From NCBI GenBank assembly GCA_946800325.1, contig OX326956.1, positions 39,615,052-39,679,051 on the forward strand: DNA of 64,000 nucleotides, written 5' to 3'. The DNA comes from Luzula sylvatica (Eukaryota; Streptophyta; Magnoliopsida; Poales; Juncaceae). Shown here piece after piece: positions 33,034 to 43,700 of the stretch. The position numbers and the translations under genes were made by a program. The notes under the pieces are model-generated. The model had not been told where the DNA came from. It was given only the letters and a program-made list of their open reading frames with translations, and did no database searches. Positions within the stretch are counted from its first letter, which is position 1; each line of letters opens with the position of its first letter.

Positions 33034-33663
33034 TGTTGGGTTACAGTGCACTTGGAGCCCGCGCAGCGAAAGTGAGGGTCCCGAGTTCGGATTATCCTAA
33101 TTCCTGAGATCACGCCACTTCTTCGAAAGTACGATGCAAATAGAAGATCAAGTCACATACCACACGAAGGATTGATCGCTGCTATTTGCTCTCCTTGTGC
33201 TTTCTCCACGTCTTCACGTGCGTCCCATACCACACGCGCTCACGTCTTAGAACACTCCTTCATTGTCGTATGCAACCGCAAGCGTTGGCTTCGGTTGTTC
33301 CTCCAAGTCCCACTCAGTTGATTCTCCGGTTCGATCACAATCAAGGATCAAATGCATGAACCCTCTACTCTTATCCACCGTGAGATATCGTCTATCGGTT
33401 AAGACACACAACTGCCTAGACGATGTGTGCGTAAACGTGCTTGAATCGATTGAATTCTCGTTGTGAGAAAAATAGTTTTTCCCCTTTCTCTCTCTCCCTC
33501 TATCTCTTTCTCGTTCACACTTATTCAACAATTGAACAAGTGTCTCTCTATATTTAGAATGAATTGGACTCCTTGGACTGATTAACTGAATATAGGAGAC
33601 ATAAATATCTTATTTATACTAAATATGATAAGGATTGGGTCAAAGATTGTGTATATCAAATAT

Positions 33664-35380
33664 CACTACAACATATGGGAGTATCAGCGACGGGCGTATG
33701 CCATCAGCGACTGCCCGTCGCTGATAAAACAACCTTTCTGCGACGGCCCGTCGCAGAAGAGAATTACCGATGGTTTTATTAGCGACGGGCCGTCGATGAT
33801 GTTCAAATTTTTCCGTCGGCCCGTCGCTGATGCTTTACACCGTCGCTAATACTCTGCGTTGGCCCGTTGCAGATTCATAAACCGTCGCTAATAGGTTGCG
33901 TCGGCCCGTCGCAGATTCATAAACCGTCGCTAAAGGCTCTCGTAAATGTTGAAATAATCGCCATATATTTTCAAAATATCTCCGACGGACCGTCGCTAAG
34001 GTTTAACCGTCGCAGATAAGTATAAGCGACGGCCCGTCGCTAATGTTATCCCGTCGGTGAAGTTTGTGCACAATTACTTAACCCCGCTGGCCCCTTTCTC
34101 TCTCTTTACACTCATTCACCCCTCTTCCCCTCCTCTCCACACAGCACCCCCGCTCTTTCCCCTCTTCTCCACAGCCCCCTGCCCCGCCCCTAACTGGTGA
34201 CGGCCACGGCCACGGCCACGGCGACTTCTCCTCTCGCGACTGGTGACGGCGACGGCCACGGCGACTTCTCCTCTCGCGACTGGTGACGGCGACTTCTCCT
34301 CTCGCGACTGGTGACTGGTGACTGGCGACGGCGACTTTGAGTGTGCTGCACAGCCCCCTGCACCGCCCCTCTTTCCACTCTTGCTAGATGAAGGTATAAT
34401 TTCTTAATTTAATAGAGTTAAGGTTAGGGTTTCTAAATTTTTTATAGTTTTAAGTACTCTTAGGTTTTTTACATCCTGTTCATTTTTAGTTTAAATTATG
34501 TTTTGAAAGTTGATTTCTGTTTGTTAATTTAGCATAATTTGGGTTTAATTAGGGTTTAATTAGGGCTTAATTAGGATAATTTAGTATCACCATTGAATTT
34601 TTGGTTTATTGAATTCAGCTGTGGTGGCTGAAAGCTTGCCAGAAGATCATTGCTACCAGAATCTAATGAAGGTTTTCTAAGCTGTTGGGAGGTAAATATC
34701 AAATCAAGTCGATATATATTTCGAAATGAGATTAATTAATAATTAAGGGTTATTAACTTTTCATTTAATTTAAATGCAGTGTCCAGACTATTCGCACAGT
34801 CATGGTTTCATTTAATTAAGGATAATTAATATATATATATGTATTATTTTTGAATTTGAAATATGTGTATGTGTGTGTGTATATAATAAATAATAATATA
34901 GGTAATTAAGTAATATGTTTTACATTAATAGTATATTATAATAATAATATATATAACAAATAATAAGCATATATAATACTAATATGAATAAATAATTAAA
35001 TATTAATTTTAATATTAATTAATTAATTAAATATAATATTGATTAATTAAATATAATAATTAATTAATTAAATATAGTATCTACTACGGGCCGTCGCTGA
35101 AAATAAACCGTCGCTGAAAGTGACATTAGCGACGGGCCATCGCTGAAAGTGACATAGCGACGGGCCATCGCTAAAGCTATCTGCTACGGGCCGTCGCTGA
35201 AAATAAACCGTCGCTGAAACCAGTATTAGCGACGGGCCCTCGCAGAAAGTGACATCAGCGACGCAGCTTTCAGCGACAGTTATTTAGCGACGGCGGGCCG
35301 TCGGTAACACCTTTAGCGACGGTTTTTGCATCTTTTAGCGACGGTTTTTACCGTCGCTGATATCCTAAAATGTTGTAGTG
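33664..35380. mobile_element. non-autonomous CACTA element
   Basis: 1717 bp with ends CACTACAACAT and ATGTTGTAGTG. Both sub-terminal regions are packed with alternating GCGACGG and CCGTCGC words (about 33685-34060 and 35085-35360), the usual transposase-binding architecture of CACTA elements. The centre holds a GC-rich minisatellite (34190-34340), an intron-like AT-rich part and a possible small exon (34618-34690, preceded by AG and followed by GTAAAT). No transposase is encoded. The flanks share only AT directly at the ends, so the expected 3 bp TSD is not clean. Confidence 0.85.
34190..34340. repeat. GC-rich minisatellite in the CACTA element
   Basis: Variants of GACTGGTGACGGCGAC, then TTCTCCTCTCGC, with GGCCACGGCCACGG insertions, three to four copies. 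Minus-strand frames across it are arginine-rich artefacts. Confidence 0.8.
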
Positions 35381-35667
35381 ATACACTTCCGACATCATGT
35401 TCGTTCGAATGAACTATTGGATTCGTTCGAACGAACCACTTTCTGTCATGAGTATATATAAAACAATTTTATACTCGAAGTAGTTCGTTCGAACAACATT
35501 TATGGTTCGTTCGAACGAACCACTCTCTGTCTCATTTATGTGTTAATTCCAAATTACATTCGAAGTAGTCCGTTTTATGATTCGTTCGAACGAACCATTA
35601 TCTGGAACTTAACTTTGCACAATCATATTATGCATTTAATTAAACTCATGAACATTCATGTTCATAT

Positions 35668-36239
35668 ATCCTTATGATCAAAATCGAGAATCACAAGTGT
35701 AATTTCTCTACTCGTATCCACCGTGAGTTGTTGTTTATCGGTTATACACGTATCTTTCTAGACGATCCGTGTATAAACTTGATTAATCTCGTACGATTGT
35801 CTCTAATGGACAAAAAAAAATTCTTTTTTTTTCTCTCTTTTTGTTCACTCCCTTTTGAGTGATGTCTTACAGCCTTGGAATTATTAGATTGAATTAACAC
35901 ACGTAGATTGGAGAGAGACAAACATCCTATATATAGTATATAGGATAAGGATGAGCCAAGGGGTGCATAACAATTATGTAGAACTCAGAATCCCTTCCGT
36001 TCGAACGGATAGAGCCTTCCGTTCGAACGGAATGGTCATTGTATCCCATGTACAATCTCATCGTACACTTTTCCGTAAACATGATTCATTCTGTTCGAAA
36101 GGATGAACTCCTCCATTCGAACGGAAGTACTCATGTTTCCTATGTACAATCGCATCGTACACTCAATCATTCCCACAAACGCATACGTTCGTTTATCCTT
36201 ATATATACATTTTTTCGTTGATCCTTTGTAATTCCTTCA
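35668..36239 (-). mobile_element. second copia LTR fragment, minus strand
   Basis: Begins abruptly within U5 (CTACTCGTATCCACCGTGAG) and runs to the LTR 5' terminus (complement TGAAGGAATTACAAAGGATC) at 36239. U3 has two palindrome doublets with core CCGTTCGAACGG (about 36000-36030 and 36090-36125). It is a different subfamily from the LTR to its left, so the 35667/35668 junction is a deletion or recombination joint. Confidence 0.7.
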
Positions 36240-36477
36240 TTATTATCTTGCATATAAGTTGTTCACATCATAGCGTGTGGTTATTTGATATAAAGCAACA
36301 AGCTTCGAATAGCATTTAATTGTATAATTGTTTTAACCGTCATCATAATAATGTTTATAGTGAAACCGTCAAAGAATAGGTATACAATGATAAATGTCAA
36401 GAATGATATATACATATCAAGGATAGACATAAAATTGAGATAATATAACATAACTATATATACACACTAGTAGGATC
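36240..36477. other. spacer between LTR fragments
   Basis: AT-rich 238 bp with no recognisable feature; presumably the older target DNA. Confidence 0.5.
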
Positions 36478-37610
36478 TAAAAGAAATACAGTTTTGGATC
36501 AACGATAAAGTTGTACAATTAAGGATAAATAAACGTACACGTTCGTAGGAATAAATAAGTGTATAATGAGATGGTGCAAAGCTGAGTTCCTGCGGATGTT
36601 CTGTTCGAATGGAAGCTTAGCTCCGTCCGAAAGAAAGCACACGAGTTTGTGTTCAATATGATTGAACATATTAAACTCAGTTACAGAGTTTGTTCCATCC
36701 GAACGAAAGGTATATTCCGTTCTAACGGAAGATGTTATGTGAATGTATAATAGTTATACACAACCCATGGCCCATCCTTATCCTATGTAGTATATATAGG
36801 TTGTTTCTCTCTCATATAACATGTGATTTAGTCCATATTCATTCTAACAAGGGTGATACTCATTCAAAGAGTGCAAGAGAGAAGAGAGAAAAAGGAGAAA
36901 ATAGTTTTTTCCGTTAGAGAAAAATAATCGAAGAACAAAGAGTAAGTTCACAGACGTTTCGTCTAGACAGTTGCATGTGTGACCGAGAGACGACAACTCA
37001 CGTGGATACGAGTAGAGGGATCATCCATTTGTTCCTCGTTTGTGGTCTAAACGGAAGAGAGATAGTGAGAAGAAGGCTGTCGAGAAGTGCGGGAATGGGA
37101 CGTACGATGACAACCGAAGAACAAAAGCGTGTGGGCATGGGACACACGAGAAGCGGCCGGAGTGAACGAAAGAGAAGAAAAGCAGTAGGAGTGTGCCAAC
37201 TCTTCGTTCGTGATCAATTTCACGAGGAATGACTAGTGATATTCACTATTGAATAAATGTCCGTACGACGTATCGAAGGCGTGATCTTGGATTAGGGAGC
37301 CCGCTTCGCATTCCTCATCCGCTGCGCGGGGCGCGGGGCATGACAATTCCCAACAGATCAGAGCGATCGCCATCGATTCGATTGTCGAATCAAAATCGTA
37401 TAAGTGTTATACACATGCATGCATAATTTTGATAAATTTTGATGTTTTGAAATTAGGATTTTGATGAACATCACAAGTAAAAACTCACTGGAGATCAATC
37501 ATATGATGATTGAGAGTATCTAGGAGTAATCGTGAAATAGTTTCACATTTGGTCGTTTGGGAAATGATCGATAAGACAGAAAAACAGGCAATATTGTGAA
37601 ATCCCGTGCC

Positions 37611-37896
37611 TTCCGTTCGGACGGAAGGGTTGTTCCGTTCGGACGGAACCGGAGGCACGGGGAAGCCGCGGGGTGGAAAAGGAGGGCTGATCGGATCAGC
37701 CGCGTCCTATCTTTCTGTTCGAACGGAGGAAAGTTGCGTTCGAACGGGAGGTTCACTATAAAATTGTATAAGCGTTATGCATTTTGGTCCGTTCGGACAA
37801 AGCTAATTCGCGTTCGAACGGAAGTAGCCCTGTAATTATGTAATTGTTGCACGAGTACTTCTGTTCGAACGGAGCTAGACTTGCGTTCGAACAGAA
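37611..37896 (+). repeat. E3 leader palindrome array (8 units in 4 doublets)
   Basis: Cores CCGTTCGGACGG, CTGTTCGAACGG and GCGTTCGAACGG start at 37613/37635, 37715/37736, 37789/37810 and 37861/37883. Spacing within doublets is 22, 21, 21 and 22 bp. Same leader position as the array in E1, different core. Confidence 0.88.
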
Positions 37897-38144
37897 GAGG
37901 TTCTTTTTGCCAAATTTTGTTTTTGACTACAAACTTCAAAAATTTTAATTCTTTATGTCAATAAGATTCAAATAATTCATACATTCATTTGGGATAATCA
38001 TTAAAGGTTAATGGTTCATAAATCTTGTGATAATATGATATAATATGATTATGTCAAAGTTCAAACATGTATAACATGATCCCTCATAATATTTAAGGCA
38101 TGAAAATGCCTTCCATGTCTACAGCCATCGAAATTGGTATGACA

Positions 38145-38254
38145 TAATGCGTGATTTTAGGCCAAAGTCGGACATGCATTATTGTTTGTATCGATGTGTG
38201 GTAAGTGTTAATTGAGGACCAATGTGATTTCAGGCCAAAGTCGGACATGTTGGT
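38145..38254 (+). ncRNA. E3 leader hairpins
   Basis: Hairpin 1: TAATGCGTG (38145-38153) with CATGCATTA (38173-38181), nine pairs if one G-U is allowed. Hairpin 2: ACCAATGT (38218-38225) with ACATGTTGGT (38245-38254), bulged. Both carry AGGCCAAAGTCGG in the loop, where GGC-CAAA-GTC pairs with one G-U. These are equivalents of E1 hairpins 1 and 2 with different stem sequences. Confidence 0.6.
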
Positions 38255-38367
38255 AGTTCAATTGAATGATACGTAATATATGGTTGCGACTTAACCGTCC
38301 AACCCAATCCTATTGGGGTTCGAGACATAGATACGATGCACACATGGAAATTTGGATATGTATATAT

Positions 38368-39247
38368 CAATGTTTTAAATTGCGATATTGCGGTCCATTG
38401 CGGTCGGGTCTTTTTTGCAGCGGATTGCGTTTGCGGGTGCAATTGCGGCGCAATGACCTTATTGCGGACAGTCGTTACGATATTAAATTATGTAATAATA
38501 ATAGTTTGTTTAAATATATTTTTCACAATATTTTCTTCTAAAAAAAATAAAAAAGTTGATTGTCCAGTAACATTTTCAGTATAAATAAAAGTTGATCATA
38601 AAATTTCCATTAAAATGGTAACTATACGGGATCTTTGGATTTGTATTTTGTTGAAGAATTTTTTGTCGACATCCAAAAATATCAAAACACTATAACTCAA
38701 ATTTTAAATCGAAACATCGATGAAATACAATGAAAATTATGAAATTCATACATTTATAGATGAAAATGACACATTTTATAAGTTATATATGTTATGAGCA
38801 TATTTTATCAAATATTTTGATAACAAAACATGGAAACTAAGTATTAAATAATCACAAAAATTATGTTATAATGTTTATATTAAATAATTCTCGACGAAAT
38901 TAATTTAACGTGTGTTTTGTGTTTAATTCAGGATAAAAGACAAAATTTCACAAATTCAAGCCCATCACTGCGTTCCTCTCGTCGAGACGAGCGATTTCGA
39001 TATAAATTTCATTTAATTTGGTGGAAGGATTTGAAAATTACAACGATTTGAATATTATCCCGCAATTTTTGCCCGCAATTAGCGCAATTTAAGCGCAATT
39101 TGCCCACAATTGCGCCGCAATGCCCGCAATTTTTCGAAAACGCAATATCTCGCTATAGTTATTGCGAAATTGCGATTCTAAATTTCACACCGCAATTTCC
39201 GCAATTGCGCCGCAATTTCCGCAATTGCGCCGCAATTTAAAACACTG
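38368..39247. mobile_element. TIR DNA transposon, non-autonomous (ATTGCGGC-rich)
   Basis: 880 bp with inverted ends CAATGTTTTAAATTGCG and CAGTGTTTTAAATTGCG. Sub-terminal CGCAATTGCG-type repeats at both ends, AT-rich non-coding centre. Flanks ATGTATATAT and ATACATACAT are only 7/10 alike, so the TSD is unclear. Two shorter relatives occur at 40128 and 52675. hAT-like by its ends, but unproven. Confidence 0.75.
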
Positions 39248-40127
39248 ATACATACATAATGAAATAAATGATATTGAGTGATAAATGTATATAATTTGAA
39301 GAAAAATATCATTATTTTCATTGGTGAAGAAGGAGCACAAATTTACAGTATAATATATTATATTTTCATGTTTTATATCATAATGCTTTGCAGTATTGGA
39401 CAAGGATTATCAAAGTCAGGGTCCTATCAAAAACAACAACGACGACAACAACAACAAAAATATAAATCGAAGATGTGCATTTGCAATATTTATAAAAAAA
39501 AATACAAATTAAACAAACAAGTGTATTTAGCTCCAGAGTTATATCATAGTGGTTTACTAGATAAAAATTATGTTTTAAATAAAATATATGTTCTATTTTT
39601 TATATACTCTATTTTTTTTAAATAAATCAATGTTGAAAATAGCGTGTATGAAATGTTGGGCATTTTTCGTAGGGTACATCGCCTAGCCGACGATATTGTG
39701 AAACTACATTTTTGTTGCGAACAATGACAATTATTATTTTTTCTGTATACATCATAATATACTATACTGCATATAAAATGACAAATACTCAAAATATATT
39801 TCAAAATACTAACATAATATGTATTTCAATAAAGAACATAGTGATGACGAAGAAGTACATCATTCACTATAATATTTTCATCTTTTTTAACCGTATTACG
39901 AAAAAATACGGTAACGGAGATATTATCGCCAAAGAGAATAACGTAAATTGCACAAAGCTTCGTGAGATAAAATAAATAAATCTCATTATAAAATTTTCTT
40001 TTGAGGAAGATGATTATAATTTTTTTATAATTATTGATACTTTTTTGAATTTCTCATAAATATGGGTCTTACATGTTTTTTCGTAAATTAAAAACGGTTA
40101 AAAATAATTTGACAAGCTGAAATACAA
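39248..40127. other. intergenic, nothing recognised
   Basis: AT-rich DNA with CAACAA-type simple sequence near 39435-39460. Several 60-115 codon frames have low-complexity translations and no domain. Nothing supports a gene. Confidence 0.55.
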
Positions 40128-40315
40128 CAATGTTGCGAAAAACAGACATAAGCGTAGTGCTACATGCAACGTAGGATTCACGCTATATCGGCCGCAAAAT
40201 GAATATATCGTCTAGAAACGCAACAAAGCTACAAAATCGCAGCGCGCAGCGTTTGACCTCCATAACACACTATATCACGCTATATCGACGCTACACAACG
40301 CAATTTGCAACACTG
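40128..40315. mobile_element. small MITE related to the 38368 element
   Basis: Starts CAATGTTGCGAAAAAC and ends GCAATTTGCAACACTG, an imperfect inverted pair matching the CARTGTT ends of the 38368 family. It has CGCTATATCG and AACGCAAC words inside. Old and diverged. Confidence 0.45.
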
Positions 40316-41105
40316 GAATAAATTGAGAAAGTTTTTTTTGTTTTCCATTCATTGATATCAATGAGACGTAAACTCGCAACCCTTCACAATATATAGTTTT
40401 TTGTATCAGACACTCGACCAACTATGTTACGAGCTCATTGACTATTTTCTTTTTCAAACCATTACATGTCATGTTTTGCCATCTTCTTATGTATGTCACT
40501 TGTATTTTAGACCACTATGTTATCCTTTCATTTTTCCTAGCTCTTATACATACAATATGAAGTGGCAATCGGAATGATTATTTGGAAAAGAGAAACATTA
40601 CTAATTGTATACTTGAAGTGAGGGAGAGAAAATGAGTTTTCTCAAAGGGCCGTACTATAAATATAATTAATAATTTGAAAACATGGGGTCCATTATAGCA
40701 CAAAATTAAATTAACAAAGAAAAGTTTCCGTAAAAAGGTAAGAAATTAAGAATATAAAATATGAGCAAGTTGGAGAAAAAATATGGGGAAAATGGGCGAG
40801 GGTAATGAAAGATCTCCAAATTTCCGTTCTGTGCACATTGATGAATATATAGTCAATATTCTTCTTTTAGAAGAATCAAATTGCAAAATTCCTATGAATA
40901 ACTTGGAAATTGTATTGTTATCACAATATAGGGTATGATAATATTTTCTCCTTTCCATGCATTATAATACAAATAAATACCTCAAACATTTATACAATAC
41001 ATCAAATGAATTTCTTCTATCAGTACCACATCTTTGTACCAACCATTTTGTTAGAAATACTTCCAATTATCTCAACTATGTTAACTACCAAAGAAACCTC
41101 CGAAG
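40316..41105. other. upstream region of the ERF gene
   Basis: AT-rich non-coding DNA. Apart from the short AT-rich words expected in plant promoters I cannot assign elements with confidence. No transposon ends were found. Confidence 0.5.
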
Positions 41106-41113
41106 TATAAAAC
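41106..41113 (+). promoter_or_regulatory. possible TATA box for the ERF gene
   Basis: TATAAAAC, the best TATA match upstream of the (CT)n leader tract. It would give a 5' leader of about 390 bases, long but possible. Weakly supported. Confidence 0.3.
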
Positions 41114-41351
41114 AAAAAGAGAGAGATATAATATACCCGTCCTATACTAACTTATAGTTCTTCAATTATGTATAATTGTGGGGTTCTACTCAAATTTTAC
41201 AATCTCTAGAGTGGGACCTACACCGATTGGTGACGCCATAATGACAAGGATATTGGTCGGTTGAAAGGTCACTATGAATACTAATAATTTCTACATGCAT
41301 ATACGTACTTCCTACATAACATACTTCTCTAATTTAACCCCCTTCCCCACT

Positions 41352-41375
41352 TCTCTCTCTCTCTCTCTCTCTTCT

Positions 41376-41422
<47 letters not shown>
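41352..41422 (+). repeat. (CT)n pyrimidine tract upstream of the ERF gene
   Basis: Almost pure CT dinucleotides with TCTTCTCT interruptions, ending 109 bp before the ATG. Such tracts are common in plant 5' leaders and core promoters and suggest the transcription start is near. Confidence 0.85.
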
Positions 41423-41427
<5 letters not shown>

Positions 41428-41531
41428 CATTGTACCAGTAATCTTCCTTACAAATACCACTAGATCAACATAAATCATCAAGAACACAAGGCAACCAAAC
41501 AAAGAAAAATTTCCAGTTGCGATACAAAACA

Positions 41532-42182
41532 ATGCTCGACTCAGCCAATTTCTCGGATCACGAATCAACATCTTCCTCTTCGTCTTCATCTTCGAACAAC
41601 TCGGCTCTCAAGTCGGACCTGAAAACCGATGACGCAAACCCTATCTTGAAACGGGTTCGCGAACCAACTAAGCACCATCCATCATACCGTGGAGTCCGTA
41701 TGAGAACATGGGGGAAATGGGTGTCGGAAATTCGCGAACCCAAAAAGAAATCACGGATTTGGCTCGGTACTTTTCCTACACCTGAAATGGCTGCTCGAGC
41801 GCATGACGTAGCGGCCTTGAGCATAAAAGGGTCTAATGCCGTGTTAAACTTCCCCAAATTGGCCGCAATTTTGCCCCGTCCCGATACTCTATCTCCGCGC
41901 GATATTCAGCTCGCAGCAGCACGAGCCGCCACGATGGAGTTTGGAACGGATCATGATGTAGGGGAAGTGGACGAGGAGTTGTTGGATGAGATTGTGGAGC
42001 TACCTAGACTGGACGACGAAAATGCCGAGGCAAGTTTTGTTAAGAGATTTGAGATTCAAGATGATTATAATCAGGTTGGTTTCGGATTCGGGTTCGGGTT
42101 CGAGCCGGATCAGATTTGGGCTCTGCAAGATGAGTGCATAATGAACGGATTCGGCTCATCTAATATATTGTGGGATTTCTAA
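41532..42182 (+). CDS. AP2/ERF transcription factor, DREB subfamily (A-4 / group III type)
   Basis: Intronless, 216 residues. The first ATG of the frame is 41532; five codons upstream are open but begin with TTG. A serine-rich N-terminus (13-26) is followed by the AP2 DNA-binding domain at about 51-108: [53 protein letters not shown]. Valine in WVSEIRE marks DREB rather than ERF specificity, suggesting binding to DRE/CRT-type GCCGAC sites. SPRDIQ and the acidic [14 protein letters not shown] (149-162) resemble the group III activation region, and the C-terminus LWDF resembles its LWSY-type end motif. It acts in the nucleus, probably in stress or growth responses like TINY/DREB A-4 relatives. 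Unusual is a GFGFGFGF run (183-190). No stop or shift; the antisense 99-codon frame is a shadow. A one-to-one orthologue cannot be named. Confidence 0.95.
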   Translation: MLDSANFSDHESTSSSSSSSSNNSALKSDLKTDDANPILKRVREPTKHHPSYRGVRMRTWGKWVSEIREPKKKSRIWLGTFPTPEMAARAHDVAALSIKGSNAVLNFPKLAAILPRPDTLSPRDIQLAAARAATMEFGTDHDVGEVDEELLDEIVELPRLDDENAEASFVKRFEIQDDYNQVGFGFGFGFEPDQIWALQDECIMNGFGSSNILWDF

Positions 42183-43209
42183 TTGAAAGCTTGACTTTTA
42201 GTTTAAATATTGATCTTTTTAGTACATAGATGCTTTTTATTTGAACAAACTTCGGCAATAACCTTGTCTTTTCCAATATTTCAAAAAAGATATCAGTATC
42301 ATATGGGTCCTGTGTAGTGGAGAAGAATTCAATCCTCTCAATTTTTTAGAGGATAATCTAAACTAAAAGTTTGAATTATTGAAAACTTCAATTAGCAATA
42401 GTTTATATGGAAAAGAGAGCTACATTATTAACATTGCAAATTAGATTCTAAACTTTTTATAGGCAAAATGATTACAAAGTAGAACCATATGGGAATCCTT
42501 TTATAATGTGCATTATGTCCTTTATCTGTCGTATAATTAAATTTTGACAAGGGATTCTTTTTTGAAATATTTCCAGAAAAGCTAGTATCAATGAATTTGT
42601 CCATTCACTTTTTTGTTTTTTTGGCTTAATTTGTTTTTGGGATCAACTAATACTCTGATATTTTCAATGAAGGGCTGAAAAGGTTTATTATTTATTTTCT
42701 TTTCATCTTTATGTACATTTAATTTCCTTTTTATCTTTAATTATGATTGATGACTTTGTATATATTTGGCGAGTAGTGGAAGAAAGTCTTGCTTAGTATG
42801 GTTTATCTAATTATGTTGGGCATTTGCAATTGTATATTTGTATTTGGATACTTTTGGTAAATAAGTGCTCAATTTATCAATTTGATTATTAAAGGGGCGA
42901 AGGTGCATGAAATTCATGCATGTCTATGCAAAGCCTATTCTTTTTCATAAATATATATTTGCATGTATTAAACCCTAATACATTGATTCAACGCAAAGCT
43001 GTGCCTACGATTCAAACAAGCTTTTCTCCATTTCATATCCTGAATTATAGGTAAAATTATTATATTGCTTCATATAGTAGGTGTTTGATATTGAAACTTC
43101 GCAATCATATGAAGAAAATAGTCATCATATACAAAGAGGCCTTAGTAGAGAAAATAATAATTGCTACAACACAAATTAGAGTCATGTTACAAGAATATCA
43201 AAGAAAAAA
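42183..43209. other. downstream region of the ERF gene
   Basis: AT-rich 3' flank; the untranslated end and poly(A) signals of the ERF gene must lie here, but I cannot place them surely. No other gene visible. Confidence 0.5.
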
Positions 43210-43700
43210 ATATATATGCCAAAGAGGATGGTTTGGTCAGGTCATTTCGAATTTGAGTACATTTTAGGCTGGTCATTCGAGTCACTAGTCATTCGAAATG
43301 CGGGCCTTCTAACTAACAAGAGCGGATCTACAAAGAGGCCAGAAAGAGCTATAATCTCGCAAGATTTTCGATATTATAATATGTTCAGTGTATTTTTAAG
43401 TTCTAAGATTGATCAGGTTCGAGTTCAAAATTCAAATTATAAAGTTAATCGGCAGTCATATGCTCGATTCAAAATTTAGTGAAAAAAAATGCAAAATATA
43501 GACTTTTCGCATATTTCTCGGATTCATGTTAGAATTGCGTCATTTCAGATAGGAAATTCAGTGTGTAGGTCGGGTTCGGGTCATGTGTCGATTAGCATTT
43601 TCCTATTTGTTAGGTTCAGAGAAAAGCTATTCGGATTGCCGATCATTCCGGTCCAGTTAGGCTCGAAATTGGAAAGCTTTCCTTAGATTTTTGCCAACTC
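43210..43700. repeat. very old TCGGGTT-type repeat
   Basis: Scattered TCATTCGA, TCGGATT, GGGTTCGGGTCATG and TTCGAATT words like those in the hAT-like elements at 7379 and 9456, too decayed to define ends. Confidence 0.3.

Larger units (their letters stand above)
33034..35667 (-). mobile_element. copia LTR, minus strand, truncated, carrying a CACTA element
   Basis: On the plus strand it starts TGTTGGG (33034), the complement of the LTR 3' end, and runs through U5/R words (CTTATCCACCGTGAG, CTGCCTAGACGATG). The CACTA element 33664-35380 interrupts it; the U3 resumes at 35381. U3 contains palindrome doublets with core TTCGTTCGAACGAA (about 35400-35450, 35487-35520, and a half-decayed one near 35568-35600). 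The LTR 5' end is lost at about 35667, where it joins another LTR fragment. Confidence 0.7.
36478..38367 (+). mobile_element. copia element E3: 5' LTR plus leader, rest lost
   Basis: LTR 36478-37355 (start TAAAAGAAATACAGTTTTGG, end AATTCCCAACA). A shortened primer site follows (ATCAGAGC at 37358, with TGG missing), and then a leader collinear with E1. The leader keeps the conserved start (GATTGAGAGTATCTAGGA), the palindrome array, and the block with two AGGCCAAAGTCGG hairpins. The leader stops at about 38360, where a TIR element is inserted. No gag-pol follows it on the far side, so the remainder was deleted. Confidence 0.8.

Noticed and set aside
33661..35383. A clean 3 bp TSD for the CACTA element
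   Set aside because: Left flank reads TAT and right flank ATA; only AT is shared, so I do not claim a target duplication.
33034..36239. One long LTR with a single CACTA insertion
   Set aside because: The sequence after 35667 restarts within U5 and has different U3 palindromes, so two LTR fragments are joined; the flanks also lack a matching TSD.
41517..41531. Upstream extension of the ERF reading frame beginning with TTG
   Set aside because: Plant nuclear genes start with ATG; the first ATG in frame is 41532 and leaves the conserved protein intact.
41558..41857. 99-codon minus-strand frame under the ERF gene
   Set aside because: Antisense shadow of the AP2 coding sequence with no independent support.
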